Part shown: piece after piece, positions 17,292 to 27,942 of the stretch
Position numbering within the stretch: position 1 is the stretch's first letter
How the letters are laid out: every line of letters starts with the position of its first letter
Origin: Pandoraea sp. PE-S2T-3
GTDB taxonomy: Bacteria; Pseudomonadota; Gammaproteobacteria; Burkholderiales; Burkholderiaceae
Assembly (NCBI RefSeq): GCF_002179965.1
Contig: NZ_NGUQ01000014.1
Span: forward strand, 62,001-126,000
Length of the DNA: 64,000 nt
Direction of reading: 5' to 3'
Notes under the pieces: generated by a model
Seen by the model: the letters and a program-made list of their open reading frames with translations, nothing else
Told to the model about the DNA's origin: nothing
The model's database searches: none
Program-made: the position numbers and the translations under genes

Positions 17292-18956
17292 CTACCTACG
17301 ACGATTGCCGCCGAAGATGCTGCCGAGTACGCCACGTACGATTTCGCGTCCCAACTGACTGCCGATCGTGCGGGCCGTGCTCTTGACCATGGCGTCGATC
17401 GGCGTGTCCTTGCGGCTCGAACCGCGCGCGCCGCCAGTGCTGCCACTGCCGCCGCCGAGAAGACCGCCAAGCGAGTCCTTCACCGCGTCGAGCAAACCAC
17501 CCGAGGACTCACCCCCTGCCGGAGCCGCACCGCCCGGCGTGTCAGGTTGGCGGTTCTCCGTGCGGCCCACGAGCTTTTCATACGCCGATTCACGATCGAC
17601 CGCCGTCTCGTACACGCCCGCGACCAGCGAGTTCGCCATCACCGCCTGCCGCTCTTGCGGCGTGATCGGCCCGATGCGCGAGGCCGGCGGCGCGATATAC
17701 GCACGCTCCGTCACGGTCGGGCGTCCCTTTTCATCGAGCAGCGACACCAAGGCCTCGCCCACGCCCAGTTCGCCAATGACCTTCTCGATATCGAGTGACG
17801 GGTTCGCCCGCATCGTCTGCGCAGCCACCTTCACGGCCTTCTGGTCGCGCGGCGAATAGGCGCGCAACGCATGCTGCACGCGATTGCCCAGCTGTCCGAG
17901 CACGGTATCGGGCACGTCCACCGGATTCTGCGTGACGAAGTACACGCCGACGCCCTTCGAACGGATCAGGCGAACCATCTGCTCGATGCGCTCCAGCAAC
18001 GCCTTCGGGGCCTCGTTGAACAGCAGATGCGCCTCGTCGAAGAAGAACACGAGCTTCGGCTTATCAGGGTCGCCCACTTCGGGCAGACGCTCGAACAGTT
18101 CGGCCAGCAGCCACAACAGGAACGTGCCGTAGATGCGCGGCGCGGTGAGCAGTTTGTCGGCGGCGAGAATGTTGACGATGCCGCGCCCTTGCGCATCGGT
18201 CTGCATGAAGTCGTCGATGTTGAGCATCGGTTCGCCGAAAAACTTGTCGGCGCCCTGCTGCTCCAGCGCGAGCAACCCGCGTTGGATGGCCCCGACCGAT
18301 GCGGCCGAGATATTGCCGTACTGCGTGGTGAAGCTCGACGCGTTCTCGCCCACGTGCTGGAGCATCGCGCGCAGGTCTTTGCTGTCGAGCAACAACAGAC
18401 CGTTGTCGTCGGCAATCTTGAAGACGAGGTTGAGCACGCCGGTCTGCGTCTCGTTCAGGCCCAACAGGCGTGCGAGCAGCAACGGGCCGAGATCGGAGAC
18501 GGTGGCGCGCACCGGATGGCCCTGCTCGCCGAACACATCCCAGAGCATGGCGGGGCTGCCGTGCCAGTCGGGGGTATCGAAGCCCAGATTGGCGATGCGT
18601 TCCTTGAGCTTGGGAGTCTCTGCGCCCGGTTGGGTGATGCCAGTGAGATCGCCCTTCACGTCGGCGAGAAACACGGGCACGCCGATATCGGAGAACGCCT
18701 GCGCCATGACTTGCAGCGTGACGGTCTTGCCCGTGCCGGTCGCGCCAGTGATCAGGCCGTGGCGGTTGCCCATGGCGGGCAGCAGGCCGAGCAGGTGCTG
18801 GTCGTTGCGGGCGATGACGAGCGGTGCCCCGGTTTCATGCGTACCGGCAGCGCCGGAGGATGAGGCGGATTCAACGGGAGATGCAGAGCGGGAAGTAGCG
18901 CTTGAAGCAGATGCGGGGGACGGCGACGCTTGCGACGGCGCGGGCTTCTTAGGCAT
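17292..18956 (-). CDS. HerA-like ATPase, DUF853 (YjgR) family
   Basis: The 554-residue protein is a P-loop ATPase of the HerA/FtsK-like group. Walker A is [10 protein letters not shown], Walker B is [12 protein letters not shown], and a conserved [20 protein letters not shown] follows. The first 40 residues are a low-complexity A/S/P stretch. A glycine/serine-rich segment ([11 protein letters not shown]) precedes the C-terminal helix [20 protein letters not shown] typical of DUF853. CCGAGGTCGCTC supports the start at 18956; an open frame extends to 19031. E. coli YjgR is the relative; its role is not settled. Confidence 0.9.
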   Translation of the reverse strand: MPKKPAPSQASPSPASASSATSRSASPVESASSSGAAGTHETGAPLVIARNDQHLLGLLPAMGNRHGLITGATGTGKTVTLQVMAQAFSDIGVPVFLADVKGDLTGITQPGAETPKLKERIANLGFDTPDWHGSPAMLWDVFGEQGHPVRATVSDLGPLLLARLLGLNETQTGVLNLVFKIADDNGLLLLDSKDLRAMLQHVGENASSFTTQYGNISAASVGAIQRGLLALEQQGADKFFGEPMLNIDDFMQTDAQGRGIVNILAADKLLTAPRIYGTFLLWLLAELFERLPEVGDPDKPKLVFFFDEAHLLFNEAPKALLERIEQMVRLIRSKGVGVYFVTQNPVDVPDTVLGQLGNRVQHALRAYSPRDQKAVKVAAQTMRANPSLDIEKVIGELGVGEALVSLLDEKGRPTVTERAYIAPPASRIGPITPQERQAVMANSLVAGVYETAVDRESAYEKLVGRTENRQPDTPGGAAPAGGESSGGLLDAVKDSLGGLLGGGSGSTGGARGSSRKDTPIDAMVKSTARTIGSQLGREIVRGVLGSIFGGNRRR

Positions 18957-19210
18957 GAGCGACCTCGGCAGTAGACACGGTGCGGGTCGTGACACGGCGC
19001 AGCAAACACCCGTGGCACGGTGCGGCGGCATGATAAAATTGCCTCCGATTATAGCGGCAGGTTGCCGCCCGGGCCTCGCAGGCCGAGGGCCATGCCTGTC
19101 AAGCGCCCGCTGCCCTTCGGTGGCGGGCGCTCCCGTTTCAAAGGCTGGCCGCGCGGCATTGCGCGGACCAGCGGCATATTCAGCCGCACTGCGGCACGAC
19201 GGAGAATTTC

Positions 19211-19936
19211 ATGGCGGGTCATAGCAAATGGGCCAACATCAAACACAAGAAGGCTGCGGCAGATGCCAAGCGCGGTAAAGTCTGGACACGCCTGATCAAG
19301 GAAATCACCGTGGCAGCGCGTCTGGGCGGCGGTGACGCCGACAGCAACCCGCGCCTGCGTCTGGCCGTGGAAAAGGCTGCCGATGCGAACATGCCAAAGG
19401 ACAACGTCAAGCGCGCGATCGATCGCGGCGTGGGCGGTCTGGACGGCGCCAACTACGAAGAAATTCGCTACGAAGGCTACGGCATCAACGGCGCGGCCGT
19501 GATCGTCGACACCATGACGGACAACCGCGTGCGTACCGTTGCGGAAGTGCGTCACGCCTTCTCGAAGTTCGGCGGCAACATGGGCACCGACGGCTCGGTG
19601 GCCTTCCTGTTCACGCATTGCGGCCAGTTCCTGTTCTCGCCGGAAACGCCGGAAGACAAGCTGATGGAAGTCGCCCTCGATGCAGGTGCCGACGACGTCA
19701 TCAGCAACGACGACGGCAGCTTCGAAGTGATCTGCCCGGCCAACGACTTCCAGACGGTCAAGACCAAGCTCGAAGCCGCCGGCCTGAAGGCCGAAGTCGC
19801 GGAAGTCACGATGAAGCCGCAAACCGAAGTGGTCTTCACCGGCGAAGACGCCCTGAAGATGCAAAAGCTGCTCGACGCGCTCGAAAACCTCGACGACGTG
19901 CAGGAAGTCTTTACCAACGCCGTCATCGAGGAATAA
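19211..19936 (+). CDS. yebC: YebC/PmpR family protein
   Basis: The 241-residue protein starts with the invariant [20 protein letters not shown] and continues with [37 protein letters not shown], and [11 protein letters not shown]. Members bind DNA as regulators in some bacteria, and related proteins help ribosomes translate proline-rich stretches. Both roles have been reported, so the one here is open. It is followed by purD after six bases, the usual order in Burkholderiales. Confidence 0.95.
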   Translation: MAGHSKWANIKHKKAAADAKRGKVWTRLIKEITVAARLGGGDADSNPRLRLAVEKAADANMPKDNVKRAIDRGVGGLDGANYEEIRYEGYGINGAAVIVDTMTDNRVRTVAEVRHAFSKFGGNMGTDGSVAFLFTHCGQFLFSPETPEDKLMEVALDAGADDVISNDDGSFEVICPANDFQTVKTKLEAAGLKAEVAEVTMKPQTEVVFTGEDALKMQKLLDALENLDDVQEVFTNAVIEE

Positions 19937-19942
19937 ACAAGC

Positions 19943-21229
19943 ATGAAGATTCTGGTTGTCGGCTCGGGTGGCCGTGAACACGCCCTGGCGTGGAAGCTCG
20001 CGCAATCGTCGCGCATCCAACTGGTCTACGTCGCCCCGGGCAACGGCGGCACGGCGCTCGACGAGCGCCTGCGCAATGTCCCGATCAGCGATCCGAACGT
20101 GCTCGCCGAGTTCGCCATTCGTGAAGGCATCGCCCTCACCGTGGTCGGCCCCGAAGCACCGCTCGCCGCCGGTATCGTCAATATCTTCCGTGCCCGTGGC
20201 CTGAAGGTGTTCGGCCCGACGCGTGAAGCGGCGCAGCTCGAATCGTCGAAGGACTTCGCCAAGGCGTTCATGAAGCGCCACGGCATTCCGACCGCCGATT
20301 ACGAAACGTTCTCCGACGCGGCCAAGGCCCACGCTTACATCGACGCCAAGGGTGCGCCGATCGTGATCAAGGCCGATGGTCTGGCCGCTGGCAAGGGCGT
20401 GGTCGTGGCGATGTCGCTGGAAGAAGCGCACAACGCCGTGGACGCGATGCTCGCGGACAACAAGCTCGGCGACGCCGGTGCGCGTGTGGTCATCGAGGAA
20501 TTCCTGCAAGGCGAAGAAGCCAGCTTCATCGTCATGGTCGACGGCAAGAACGTGCTGCCGCTCGCCACGTCGCAGGATCACAAGCGTCTGCTCGACAACG
20601 ATCAGGGCCCGAACACGGGCGGCATGGGTGCCTACTCGCCCGCGCCGATCGTCACGCCGCAAATTCACGCTCGCGTGATGCGCGAGATCATTCTGCCGAC
20701 CGTGCGCGGTATGGAAACCGATGGCATCCGCTACACGGGCTTCCTTTACGCCGGCCTGATGATCGACCCGCAAGGCAATATCAAGACGCTCGAATTCAAC
20801 TGCCGCATGGGCGACCCCGAGACGCAGCCGATCATGGCGCGCCTGAAGGGCGACTTCTCGGTGGTGGTCGAGCACGCGATTGCCGGTACGCTCGATAAGG
20901 TCGAACTCGACTGGGACCGCCGCTATGCGCTGGGCGTGGTGCTCGCCGCTTACGGCTACCCGGATAACCCGCGCAAGGCCGACCGCATCTCGGAGATTCC
21001 CGCCGAGACCAGCGATTGCGTGACATTCCATGCCGGTACGCAGTTGGAGAACGACGTGCTGTCGGTCACCGGCGGACGCGTGCTGTGCGTGGTCGGCTTG
21101 TCGGACACGGTGCGCGGCGCGCAAAGCGTGGCGTACCAGATGGTCAACCAGATCAGCTTCGACGGCATGCAATATCGCCACGACATCGGCAACCGCGCCC
21201 TCGCGCGCAAGCCGGAAGGCACGGCCTGA
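19943..21229 (+). CDS. purD: Phosphoribosylamine-glycine ligase
   Basis: The 428-residue ATP-grasp ligase makes glycinamide ribonucleotide in purine synthesis. Family landmarks are KILVVGSGGREHALAWKL, VVGPEAPLAAGI, the ATP-grasp PIVIKADGLAAGKGVVVA, and QDHKRLLDNDQGPNTGGMGA. The metal-binding LEFNCRMGDPETQ follows. Length is normal. It follows yebC by six bases with GAATAAACAAGC between. The hairpin at 21279-21314 probably ends the pair. Confidence 0.97.
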   Translation: MKILVVGSGGREHALAWKLAQSSRIQLVYVAPGNGGTALDERLRNVPISDPNVLAEFAIREGIALTVVGPEAPLAAGIVNIFRARGLKVFGPTREAAQLESSKDFAKAFMKRHGIPTADYETFSDAAKAHAYIDAKGAPIVIKADGLAAGKGVVVAMSLEEAHNAVDAMLADNKLGDAGARVVIEEFLQGEEASFIVMVDGKNVLPLATSQDHKRLLDNDQGPNTGGMGAYSPAPIVTPQIHARVMREIILPTVRGMETDGIRYTGFLYAGLMIDPQGNIKTLEFNCRMGDPETQPIMARLKGDFSVVVEHAIAGTLDKVELDWDRRYALGVVLAAYGYPDNPRKADRISEIPAETSDCVTFHAGTQLENDVLSVTGGRVLCVVGLSDTVRGAQSVAYQMVNQISFDGMQYRHDIGNRALARKPEGTA

Positions 21230-21278
21230 TTGCGTTGTATTGAGGTGCCGCACTGAGGCACCGGCAAGTTGATGCCCC

Positions 21279-21314
21279 ACGGCCCGGACGGCCACAAGTC
21301 GTCCGGGCCGTTGT
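21279..21314 (+). terminator. Hairpin after purD
   Basis: ACGGCCCGGAC and GTCCGGGCCGT form an 11-bp perfect stem with an 11-base loop, 49 bases after the purD stop. The T-tract is short (TTGTCATTTC), so this is a moderate terminator. The rest of the 21230-21556 gap shows no gene; an open frame from 21419 is judged to be leader, not protein. Confidence 0.65.
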
Positions 21315-21556
21315 CATTTCAGGCGCGACATTGTTGGAACGTGACGCGTTCGCCACATCGGCATCACATCGGCGTCATTTCGTTATCCCATCGGCAAGAT
21401 TGACAAGCGAAACGCAAATTGGCACGCTGGCAGCGGCGCAACCTGCGTAGTTCCACGATGGAATGCGTGGCAAACGCCCTCGGTCACCCCCCTCCGGCCA
21501 GCCTCGGCGGAACCCAGCAGTTTTCCCGACAGATCCCTCGCTCGACGGAGACGCGT

Positions 21557-22456
21557 ATGTTCGACCTCAACAAGCTGGTCAACGATTATCTGGTGCCATT
21601 CGGACTGAAGATCCTGATGGCAGTCGTCATCTGGATCATCGGCGGCATCGTCATCAATCTGGTCGCCCGCCTCGTGCGGGCCGCGATGACCCGCCGGGCC
21701 ATCGATCCCACTCTCGTCCGTTACTCCGAATCGTCGTTGCGCATTGCCTTGCGCATCGCCTTGGTCATCACCATCCTGAGCGTCTGCGGTATCGAGACCA
21801 CGTCGTTCGCGGCGCTGCTTGCCGCTGCCGGCATCGCCATCGGCGCGGCCTGGTCCGGGCTGCTGTCGAACTTTGCCTCGGGCATCTTCCTGATCGTGCT
21901 GCGCCCGTTCAAGACGGGCGACATGATCAGCGCCGGCGGCGTGACCGGCGTGGTCGACGAGATCGGCCTGTTCGTCACGACGATGACCACGGCAGACAAC
22001 CTGCGCGTCTATGTGGGTAACACGAAGGTGTTCAGCGACAACATCACGGTCTACGACGCCAACGCGTTCCGGCGCGTCGATCTGAGCGCGCAGTTGGCCC
22101 ATACGGTCGACGTGCAGGACGCCGTAGCGCGTCTCAAGGCGCGTATCGCCCAGATTCCGAACGTGATGAGTGCGCCCGCCGTGGACGTCGCCATTCTGGA
22201 GTTCAATCCGGCCGGGCCGGTGCTCGCGGTGCGGCCGTACTGCCACAACCGCGACTACTGGCAGGTGTATTTCGACACCAACCGGGCGATTGCCGAAGTC
22301 GGCGGTACGGCGCACTGGCCGGTACCCGCGCCGCGCCAGATCCTCATGCCGCCGCCAGCGGATGTGGGCGGCGGCAACGCCAGCGCGAACGCGCCGATCA
22401 TCGGCACGGGCAATGCCGCGCCGGCGGGCTCGCGCCCGAACGCTCCGGCGCCCTGA
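21557..22456 (+). CDS. MscS family small-conductance mechanosensitive channel
   Basis: The 299-residue protein has three N-terminal membrane helices. The third is the pore helix LLAAAGIAIGAAWSGLLSNF, leading into ASGIFLIVLRPFKTGDMI, the signature of MscS. The cytoplasmic beta domain and a C-terminal domain follow, and a proline/alanine/glycine-rich tail of about 30 residues closes the protein. GGAG seven bases before MFDLNKLV supports this start over upstream Mets. It would open under membrane tension and protect against osmotic downshock. It lies between purD and hemF, alone on its strand with gaps on both sides. Confidence 0.92.
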   Translation: MFDLNKLVNDYLVPFGLKILMAVVIWIIGGIVINLVARLVRAAMTRRAIDPTLVRYSESSLRIALRIALVITILSVCGIETTSFAALLAAAGIAIGAAWSGLLSNFASGIFLIVLRPFKTGDMISAGGVTGVVDEIGLFVTTMTTADNLRVYVGNTKVFSDNITVYDANAFRRVDLSAQLAHTVDVQDAVARLKARIAQIPNVMSAPAVDVAILEFNPAGPVLAVRPYCHNRDYWQVYFDTNRAIAEVGGTAHWPVPAPRQILMPPPADVGGGNASANAPIIGTGNAAPAGSRPNAPAP

Positions 22457-22625
22457 ACTGCGCATTCAACATCAGGACGGGCTTCGCGAACGTCCCGAAA
22501 GTCACCTCAACACCTTGATACGGGTCATCCGGGCGGCATAAACGCCGCCCCGGCGCCCCGCCTGACGCCCCTGAACGCCCGCCAGCCGGTACAATCCGTC
22601 TATTACCAAAACGGGACGTAGAAGG

Positions 22626-23573
22626 ATGACCGCGAGCACGACGGCGAAAGACGCCGCACAGATGCCGGACACCGGCGCAGTGCGAACTTATCTGCTCGGT
22701 CTGCAAGACCGTATTGTCGAAACGCTGGAACGGCTCGACGGCAAGCGCTTTCTCGCCGACGACTGGCAGCGCCCGGCCGACGGCGCGCTGCGTGGCGACG
22801 GCCGCACCCGGGTGCTCGACGACGGTGATTTCTTCGAGCGCGGCGGCGTGAACTTCTCCCACGTGGTGGGCGACAAGCTCCCCGGCTCGGCCAGCGCCTC
22901 GCGCCCCGAATTGGCCGGACGCGGTTTCGAAGCCCTTGGCGTCTCGCTCGTTCTGCATCCCCGTAATCCGTACTGCCCGACCGTGCACTTCAACGTGCGC
23001 ATCCTGATCGCGACCGCCCCCGGCGAAGCCCCCGCGTTCTGGTTCGGCGGCGGCATGGACCTCACGCCTTATTACGCATTCGAAGACGACTGCCGGCATT
23101 TCCACCAGACCTGCAAGGACGCCCTCGATCCGTTCGGCACCGATTGGTACCCGCGCTTCAAGACCTGGTGCGACGAGTACTTCTATCTGAAGCACCGGCA
23201 AGAGCCGCGCGGCATCGGCGGTATCTTCTTCGACGATTTCTCGGGCGGCGGCTTCGAGACCGGCTTTGCGGTCATGCAAAGCGTGGGCGACGCCTTCCTC
23301 GACGCCTATGTGCCGATCGTGGAACGCCGCCGCGGCATGCCGTACGGCGAGCGCGAGCGCGATTTTCAGGCGCATCGCCGTGGCCGCTACGTCGAATTCA
23401 ATCTGGTCTGGGACCGTGGCACGCATTTCGGCCTGCAATCGGGCGGCCGTACCGAGTCGATCCTGATGTCGATGCCGCCGATCGTGAAGTGGCACTACGA
23501 CTGGAAGCCGGAGCCGGACACCCCGGAAGCCAAGCTCTATACCGATTTCCTCGTGCGCCGCGAGTGGGTGTGA
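22626..23573 (+). CDS. hemF: Oxygen-dependent coproporphyrinogen III oxidase
   Basis: The 315-residue enzyme performs two oxidative decarboxylations of coproporphyrinogen III in heme synthesis. Motifs seen are [14 protein letters not shown], the conserved [48 protein letters not shown], and the signature [21 protein letters not shown], split here as a long conserved block. AGAAGG lies immediately before the ATG. It begins a tight series with nadD, rsfS and rlmH. Confidence 0.96.
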   Translation: MTASTTAKDAAQMPDTGAVRTYLLGLQDRIVETLERLDGKRFLADDWQRPADGALRGDGRTRVLDDGDFFERGGVNFSHVVGDKLPGSASASRPELAGRGFEALGVSLVLHPRNPYCPTVHFNVRILIATAPGEAPAFWFGGGMDLTPYYAFEDDCRHFHQTCKDALDPFGTDWYPRFKTWCDEYFYLKHRQEPRGIGGIFFDDFSGGGFETGFAVMQSVGDAFLDAYVPIVERRRGMPYGERERDFQAHRRGRYVEFNLVWDRGTHFGLQSGGRTESILMSMPPIVKWHYDWKPEPDTPEAKLYTDFLVRREWV

Positions 23574-23586
23574 AGGCGACCCACGC

Positions 23587-24291
23587 ATGACCGTCACCTC
23601 TCGCGCCGCCCGAGGCCCCAAGCGCATCGGCGTGCTCGGCGGCACGTTCGACCCGATTCATACCGGCCATCTGGCGCTGGGCGCACTGTTTGCCCGCACG
23701 CTCGCGCTCGACGAGCTGTTGCTCATGCCTGCCGGCCAACAACCGCAAAAGCAGGGCAGCACGCCCGCCGTGCACCGTCTGGCAATGACCCGGCTGGCCG
23801 CCGAATTGCTGGCTGAAGAGTTGCAACGCACGCATCCGGCCACGCAACTGATCGTGAGCACCCGCGAAATCGAGCGAGCCGGCCCCAGCTATACGATCGA
23901 TACGCTGCGCGAGTTGCGCGCCGATTACGGGCCGCAAGCATCGCTGTCGCTGCTGATCGGCTCGGACCAACTGGTGCGTCTGGACACGTGGCACGCCTGG
24001 CGCGAACTGTTCGATTACGCCCACGTATGTGCGGCGGCCCGGCCGGGTTTCAGCCGCGAAACGGCGTCCCTGCCACTGCGTGAAGTCTTCGCAGAAAGGG
24101 AAAAGTCCGCGCTCGGGGTACAATCCACGCCATGCGGCGGCATCCTGATCGACGACTCACTGGCCGTCGACATCTCCGCCACCGAGTTGCGCGCCGCACT
24201 GGCGCACGCGACAGACGCAGCCTCACGGCCTGCGAATCTGCCCGAACCCGTGTGGGAGTACATCCGCGCGCAACACCTGTATCGCGCCTGA
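23587..24291 (+). CDS. nadD: Nicotinate-nucleotide adenylyltransferase
   Basis: The 234-residue enzyme transfers AMP to nicotinic acid mononucleotide in NAD synthesis. The nucleotidyltransferase motif GVLGGTFDPIHTGHL is at residue 17 onward, LLIGSDQLVRLDTWHAWREL follows, and ISATELRAAL near the C-terminus is the second active-site motif. It starts 13 bases after hemF and precedes rsfS. A central loop (GFSRETASLPLREVF) is longer than in E. coli NadD. Confidence 0.95.
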   Translation: MTVTSRAARGPKRIGVLGGTFDPIHTGHLALGALFARTLALDELLLMPAGQQPQKQGSTPAVHRLAMTRLAAELLAEELQRTHPATQLIVSTREIERAGPSYTIDTLRELRADYGPQASLSLLIGSDQLVRLDTWHAWRELFDYAHVCAAARPGFSRETASLPLREVFAEREKSALGVQSTPCGGILIDDSLAVDISATELRAALAHATDAASRPANLPEPVWEYIRAQHLYRA

Positions 24292-24354
24292 CAAGCCCTA
24301 GCGGCCCGCCGTCTCGCGCCCCTGTTTGCCTCTGCTTCACCAAGACAACGCACT

Positions 24355-24807
24355 ATGGATATTCGTAAACTTCAGCGCCTTATCGTCGACGCCCTCGAAG
24401 ACGTCAAGGCCCAGGACATCAAGGTGTACAACACCGAGCACCTCACCGCCCTGTTTGAGCGCGTGATCATCGCCAGCGGTACGTCCAACCGCCAGACCAA
24501 GGCCCTCGCCGCCAGCGTGCGCGACAAGGTCAAGGCAGCCGGCGGCGACGTCATCAGCATGGAAGGTGAAGACGTGGGCGAATGGGTGCTGGTCGATACC
24601 GGCGACGCCATCGTGCACATCATGCAACCGGCCCTGCGCCAGTACTACAACCTGGAAGAGATCTGGGGCGAGAAGCCCGTGCGCCTGAAGGCCGCGGGCA
24701 CCAAGGCCGGTGTCAAGGCCAGCGCCGAAGATGACGGCGAAGCGGAAGACGACGGCGACGACGCCGCCGAAGCCAAGGCACCGGCACGCCGCAAGGCCGC
24801 CAAGTAA
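24355..24807 (+). CDS. rsfS: Ribosome silencing factor RsfS
   Basis: The 150-residue protein binds ribosomal protein L14 and blocks subunit joining when nutrients are short. The core is typical: [35 protein letters not shown], and [24 protein letters not shown]. About 35 extra residues follow, first acidic ([12 protein letters not shown]) and then basic (ARRKAAK), beyond the usual length of about 105. It lies between nadD and rlmH, the common order in proteobacteria. Confidence 0.95.
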   Translation: MDIRKLQRLIVDALEDVKAQDIKVYNTEHLTALFERVIIASGTSNRQTKALAASVRDKVKAAGGDVISMEGEDVGEWVLVDTGDAIVHIMQPALRQYYNLEEIWGEKPVRLKAAGTKAGVKASAEDDGEAEDDGDDAAEAKAPARRKAAK

Positions 24808-24827
24808 GACCCGCCGGTTTCGCTGTC

Positions 24828-25298
24828 ATGCGTCTGTACATTCTCGCGGTCGGGCACAAGATGCCCGGCTGGATCGAGACCGCCTTTGCCGAGTACGCGA
24901 AGCGCATGCCCCCCGAGCTGCGCATCGAACTCAAGGAAATCAAGCCGGAGCAACGCTCCAACTCCCGCACCGCTGAGACCGTGATGGCTGCCGAGGCGCA
25001 GCGCATCGACGCGGCCCTGCCGCGCGGCTGCCGGCTCATCTGTCTGGACGAGCGCGGCACGGACCTCACCACGATGCGCCTCGCCCAGTCGCTCACCGGC
25101 TGGCAGCAGGACGGCCGCGATGTCGCCTTCGTGATCGGCGGTGCCGACGGGCTCGACCCGGCCCTCAAGGCCCGCGCCGATACGCTCATCCGCTTGTCCA
25201 GCCTCACCATGCCGCACGGCATGGTGCGGGTGCTGCTCGCCGAACAGCTCTACCGCGCGTGGAGCATCAACGCGAATCATCCGTACCATCGGGTCTAG
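24828..25298 (+). CDS. rlmH: 23S rRNA (pseudouridine1915-N3)-methyltransferase
   Basis: The 156-residue SPOUT-fold enzyme methylates pseudouridine 1915 in helix 69 of 23S rRNA. It begins [17 protein letters not shown], contains the knot region [18 protein letters not shown], and ends [20 protein letters not shown] plus NHPYHR, as expected. It is 20 bases after rsfS. In many relatives the next genes are maf and rng; here the ugp operon separates them. Confidence 0.96.
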   Translation: MRLYILAVGHKMPGWIETAFAEYAKRMPPELRIELKEIKPEQRSNSRTAETVMAAEAQRIDAALPRGCRLICLDERGTDLTTMRLAQSLTGWQQDGRDVAFVIGGADGLDPALKARADTLIRLSSLTMPHGMVRVLLAEQLYRAWSINANHPYHRV

Positions 25299-25310
25299 AC
25301 GCGGGCAAAT

Positions 25311-25328
25311 AAGTCAGAAATAAGTCAA
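25311..25328 (+). promoter_or_regulatory. Pho-box-like direct repeat upstream of ugpB
   Basis: AAGTCAG, AAAT, AAGTCAA form two 7-bp repeats with an 11-bp period. GTCA and the AAAT spacer agree with the PhoB box (CTGTCAT AAAT CTGTCAC). A lone CTGTCAA at 25431-25437 is a second possible half. The site starts 12 bases after rlmH and about 250 bases before ugpB, which is far for direct activation unless the leader is long. PhoB control of ugp is established in E. coli. Confidence 0.5.
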
Positions 25329-25575
25329 ATCCGCTTGTGCAGTGCAACGGCGCGTTGTGTTTGTCTGCGGTCTTCGGCCACGACCACGCCCCGCGCCTAC
25401 GGGCATGGCGCGCCGGTGAATTCCAATATTCTGTCAATCGCTTGCGAGACGCCGCCATACAACAAACGGTGCTGCACTGCGAGTGGAAAAAACACGACGG
25501 CGTGGTAGTCTACGCGGCGCTATACCGTTCGCACCGCGAACAGACAAGACTTCTCGTGAACCACCGGAGATTGGC

Positions 25576-26907
25576 ATGAAGCAACCTTCCCTGCGCACGC
25601 TCGCCCTGGCCGGCGTCGGTGCGGCCCTGGCGCTCGGCATGAGCACGTCGGCCCTGGCCGCCACCGAGATCCAGTTCTGGCACTCGATGGAATCGGCTCT
25701 CGGCGAGCGCGTCAACCAGATCGCCAACGATTTCAACGCCTCGCAAAGCGATTACAAGATCGTTCCGATCTACAAGGGCAACTACGAGCAGGGCCTGGCC
25801 GCAGGCATCGCTGCTTTCCGTGCCGGCAACGCCCCCGCAATTTTGCAGGTGTACGAAGTGGGTACGGCCACGATGATGCAGGCCAAGAAGGCTGTGAAGC
25901 CGGTCTGGCAAGTCATGAAGGACGCCGGCGAGCCGTTCGACGAATCGGCTTTCGTGCCGACCGTGGCCAGCTACTACGCCGACAGCAAGACCAATCACCT
26001 CGTGTCGATGCCGTTCAACAGCTCGACCCCGGTGCTGTACTACAACAAGGACGCCTTCAAGAAGGCGGGCCTCGACCCGAACACCGCGCCCAAGACGTGG
26101 GCCGACGTGAAGGCAGACGCCACCAAGCTCAAGGCCGCTGGACTGTCGTGCGGTTTCACGATGGGCTGGCAGAGCTGGACGCAGTTGGAGAACTACAGCG
26201 CATGGCAGGGCCTGCCGTTCGCCACGAAGAACAACGGCTTCGACGGTCTTGACGCCAAGCTGGTCTTCAACGGTCCGCAGCAAACCAAGCACATCCAGTT
26301 CCTGGCCGACATGGCCAAGGAAGGCACGTTCACGTATGTGGGCCGCAAGGATGAAGTGACCTCGAAGTTCTACAGCGGCGACTGCGGTATCGCGATGACC
26401 ACCTCGGGTGCGCTCGCCAACATCGCCAAGTACGCCAAGTTCAGCTACGGCGTGGGCATGATGCCGTACGACGCGGACGTGAAGGGTGCCCCGCAGAACG
26501 CCATCATCGGTGGCGCCAGCCTGTGGGTGCTCGCCGGCAAGTCGTCGGCCGAGTACAAGGGCGTGGCCAAGTTCCTGAACTACCTCACCTCGCCGGCCGT
26601 GGCCGCGAAGTGGCACCAGGACACGGGCTACCTGCCGGTCACCAAGGCGGCCTACGAACTGACCGAGAAGCAAGGCTTCTACGAGAAGAACCCGGGCGCC
26701 GACATGGCCATCAAGCAGATGCTCAACAAGCCGCCTCTGCCGTTCACCCGTGGTCTGCGTCTGGGCAACATGCCGCAGATCCGTACGGTGATCGACGAAG
26801 AACTCGAAGGCGTGTGGAGCGGCAAGCAAACGCCGAAGGCCGCGCTGGATAAGGCGGTGGCCCGTGGCGACGACCTGCTGCGCCGCTTCGAAAAGTCGGG
26901 AAGCTAA
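25576..26907 (+). CDS. ugpB: sn-Glycerol-3-phosphate ABC transporter, binding protein
   Basis: The 443-residue periplasmic protein has a signal peptide ([15 protein letters not shown] then ALA-A) and the UgpB pattern [40 protein letters not shown] and the C-terminal [19 protein letters not shown] follow. Such proteins bind sn-glycerol-3-phosphate and glycerophosphodiesters. CCGGAGATTGGC precedes the ATG. It heads the ugpBAECQ set, and a strong hairpin separates it from ugpA, so the binding protein is probably made in excess. Confidence 0.94.
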   Translation: MKQPSLRTLALAGVGAALALGMSTSALAATEIQFWHSMESALGERVNQIANDFNASQSDYKIVPIYKGNYEQGLAAGIAAFRAGNAPAILQVYEVGTATMMQAKKAVKPVWQVMKDAGEPFDESAFVPTVASYYADSKTNHLVSMPFNSSTPVLYYNKDAFKKAGLDPNTAPKTWADVKADATKLKAAGLSCGFTMGWQSWTQLENYSAWQGLPFATKNNGFDGLDAKLVFNGPQQTKHIQFLADMAKEGTFTYVGRKDEVTSKFYSGDCGIAMTTSGALANIAKYAKFSYGVGMMPYDADVKGAPQNAIIGGASLWVLAGKSSAEYKGVAKFLNYLTSPAVAAKWHQDTGYLPVTKAAYELTEKQGFYEKNPGADMAIKQMLNKPPLPFTRGLRLGNMPQIRTVIDEELEGVWSGKQTPKAALDKAVARGDDLLRRFEKSGS

Positions 26908-26985
26908 GCGCTACCCCGCACACGGCACTGACAGCGATGCACGCGCATTTCGTGCATCGGCCAATATGACCGTGACGTTACAATG

Positions 26986-27028
26986 ACGCCACCCGGCCCG
27001 CCCACGCGGGCCGGGTTGGCGTTTTTTT
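26986..27028 (+). terminator. Intercistronic terminator/attenuator between ugpB and ugpA
   Basis: ACGCCACCCGGCCCG and CGGGCCGGGTTGGCG make a stem of about 14 bp with one bulge, followed by seven Ts. It ends 17 bases before the ugpA start. Because ugpA has no other evident promoter, partial read-through is the likely use, giving more ugpB than permease mRNA. Confidence 0.85.
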
Positions 27029-27045
27029 CATTGGTTCAAATCGTT

Positions 27046-27942
27046 ATGGCGCACAACTCAAGAGAACGCCCTCGCTTCGGTACCGGCTGGCTGCCGTACG
27101 CGCTCGTCGCTCCGCAGCTATTCATTACCGTCGTGTTCTTTCTGTGGCCCGCGGGCGAGGCCCTGTGGCAATCGACATCGACGCAGGACGCATTCGGGCT
27201 CTCCAGCCAGTTCGTCGGCTTCGACAACTTCACCTCGCTCTGGCGCGATCCGCTCTATCTCGCATCGTTTCGGACCACGATGATTTTCAGCGGTCTGGTG
27301 ACCGTGTGCGGGCTGGTGATCTCGCTGCTGCTCGCCGCCATGGCCGATCGCGTCACGCGCGGCAAGCGCGTGTACCAGACGCTGCTCATCTGGCCGTACG
27401 CGGTCGCCCCGGCGATTGCGGCGGTGTTGTGGGCGTTTCTGTTCAACCCGAGTATCGGCCTCGTGACCTACGGGCTCGGCAAACTCGGCGTGGAATGGAA
27501 CCACGCGCTGAACGGCGGTCAGGCGATGTTCCTGGTCGTGCTCGCGTCGATCTGGAAACAGATCAGCTACAACTTCCTGTTCTTCTACGCCGGTTTGCAG
27601 GCGATTCCGCGCTCGCTGGTCGAAGCGGCGGCCATCGACGGTGCCGGTCCGGTGCGGCGTTTCTTCGGGCTGGTGCTGCCGCTGATCTCGCCGACCACGT
27701 TCTTCCTGCTCGTGGTGAACCTCGTGTACTCGTTCTTCGACACCTTCCCGGTGATCGATGCCGCCACCGGCGGCGGCCCCGGCCAGTCGACCATGACGCT
27801 CATCTACAAGATCTACTCGGAAGGCTTCAAGGGGCTCGACCTCGGTAGCTCGGCTGCCCAGTCGGTGGTGCTGATGGCGATCGTCATCGTGCTCACGGTC
27901 GTGCAGTTCCGCTTCATCGAACGCAAGGTGCAATACGCATGA
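27046..27942 (+). CDS. ugpA: sn-Glycerol-3-phosphate ABC transporter, permease
   Basis: The 298-residue inner-membrane protein has six predicted helices. The permease EAA loop reads [24 protein letters not shown], which contacts the ATPase UgpC. The beginning [24 protein letters not shown] is typical of UgpA. The frame is open from 26983, but that ATG lies inside the terminator stem, so I start at MAHNSRERP. It overlaps ugpE by four bases (ATGA). Confidence 0.94.
   Translation: MAHNSRERPRFGTGWLPYALVAPQLFITVVFFLWPAGEALWQSTSTQDAFGLSSQFVGFDNFTSLWRDPLYLASFRTTMIFSGLVTVCGLVISLLLAAMADRVTRGKRVYQTLLIWPYAVAPAIAAVLWAFLFNPSIGLVTYGLGKLGVEWNHALNGGQAMFLVVLASIWKQISYNFLFFYAGLQAIPRSLVEAAAIDGAGPVRRFFGLVLPLISPTTFFLLVVNLVYSFFDTFPVIDAATGGGPGQSTMTLIYKIYSEGFKGLDLGSSAAQSVVLMAIVIVLTVVQFRFIERKVQYA

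Noticed and set aside
19049-21295. 748-codon minus-strand open frame opposite yebC and purD
   Set aside because: It spans two convincing genes and their gap, and has no motif of its own.
26983-27045. Upstream ATG for ugpA
   Set aside because: It lies within the terminator stem and would add non-family residues; the Met at 27046 gives the normal start.
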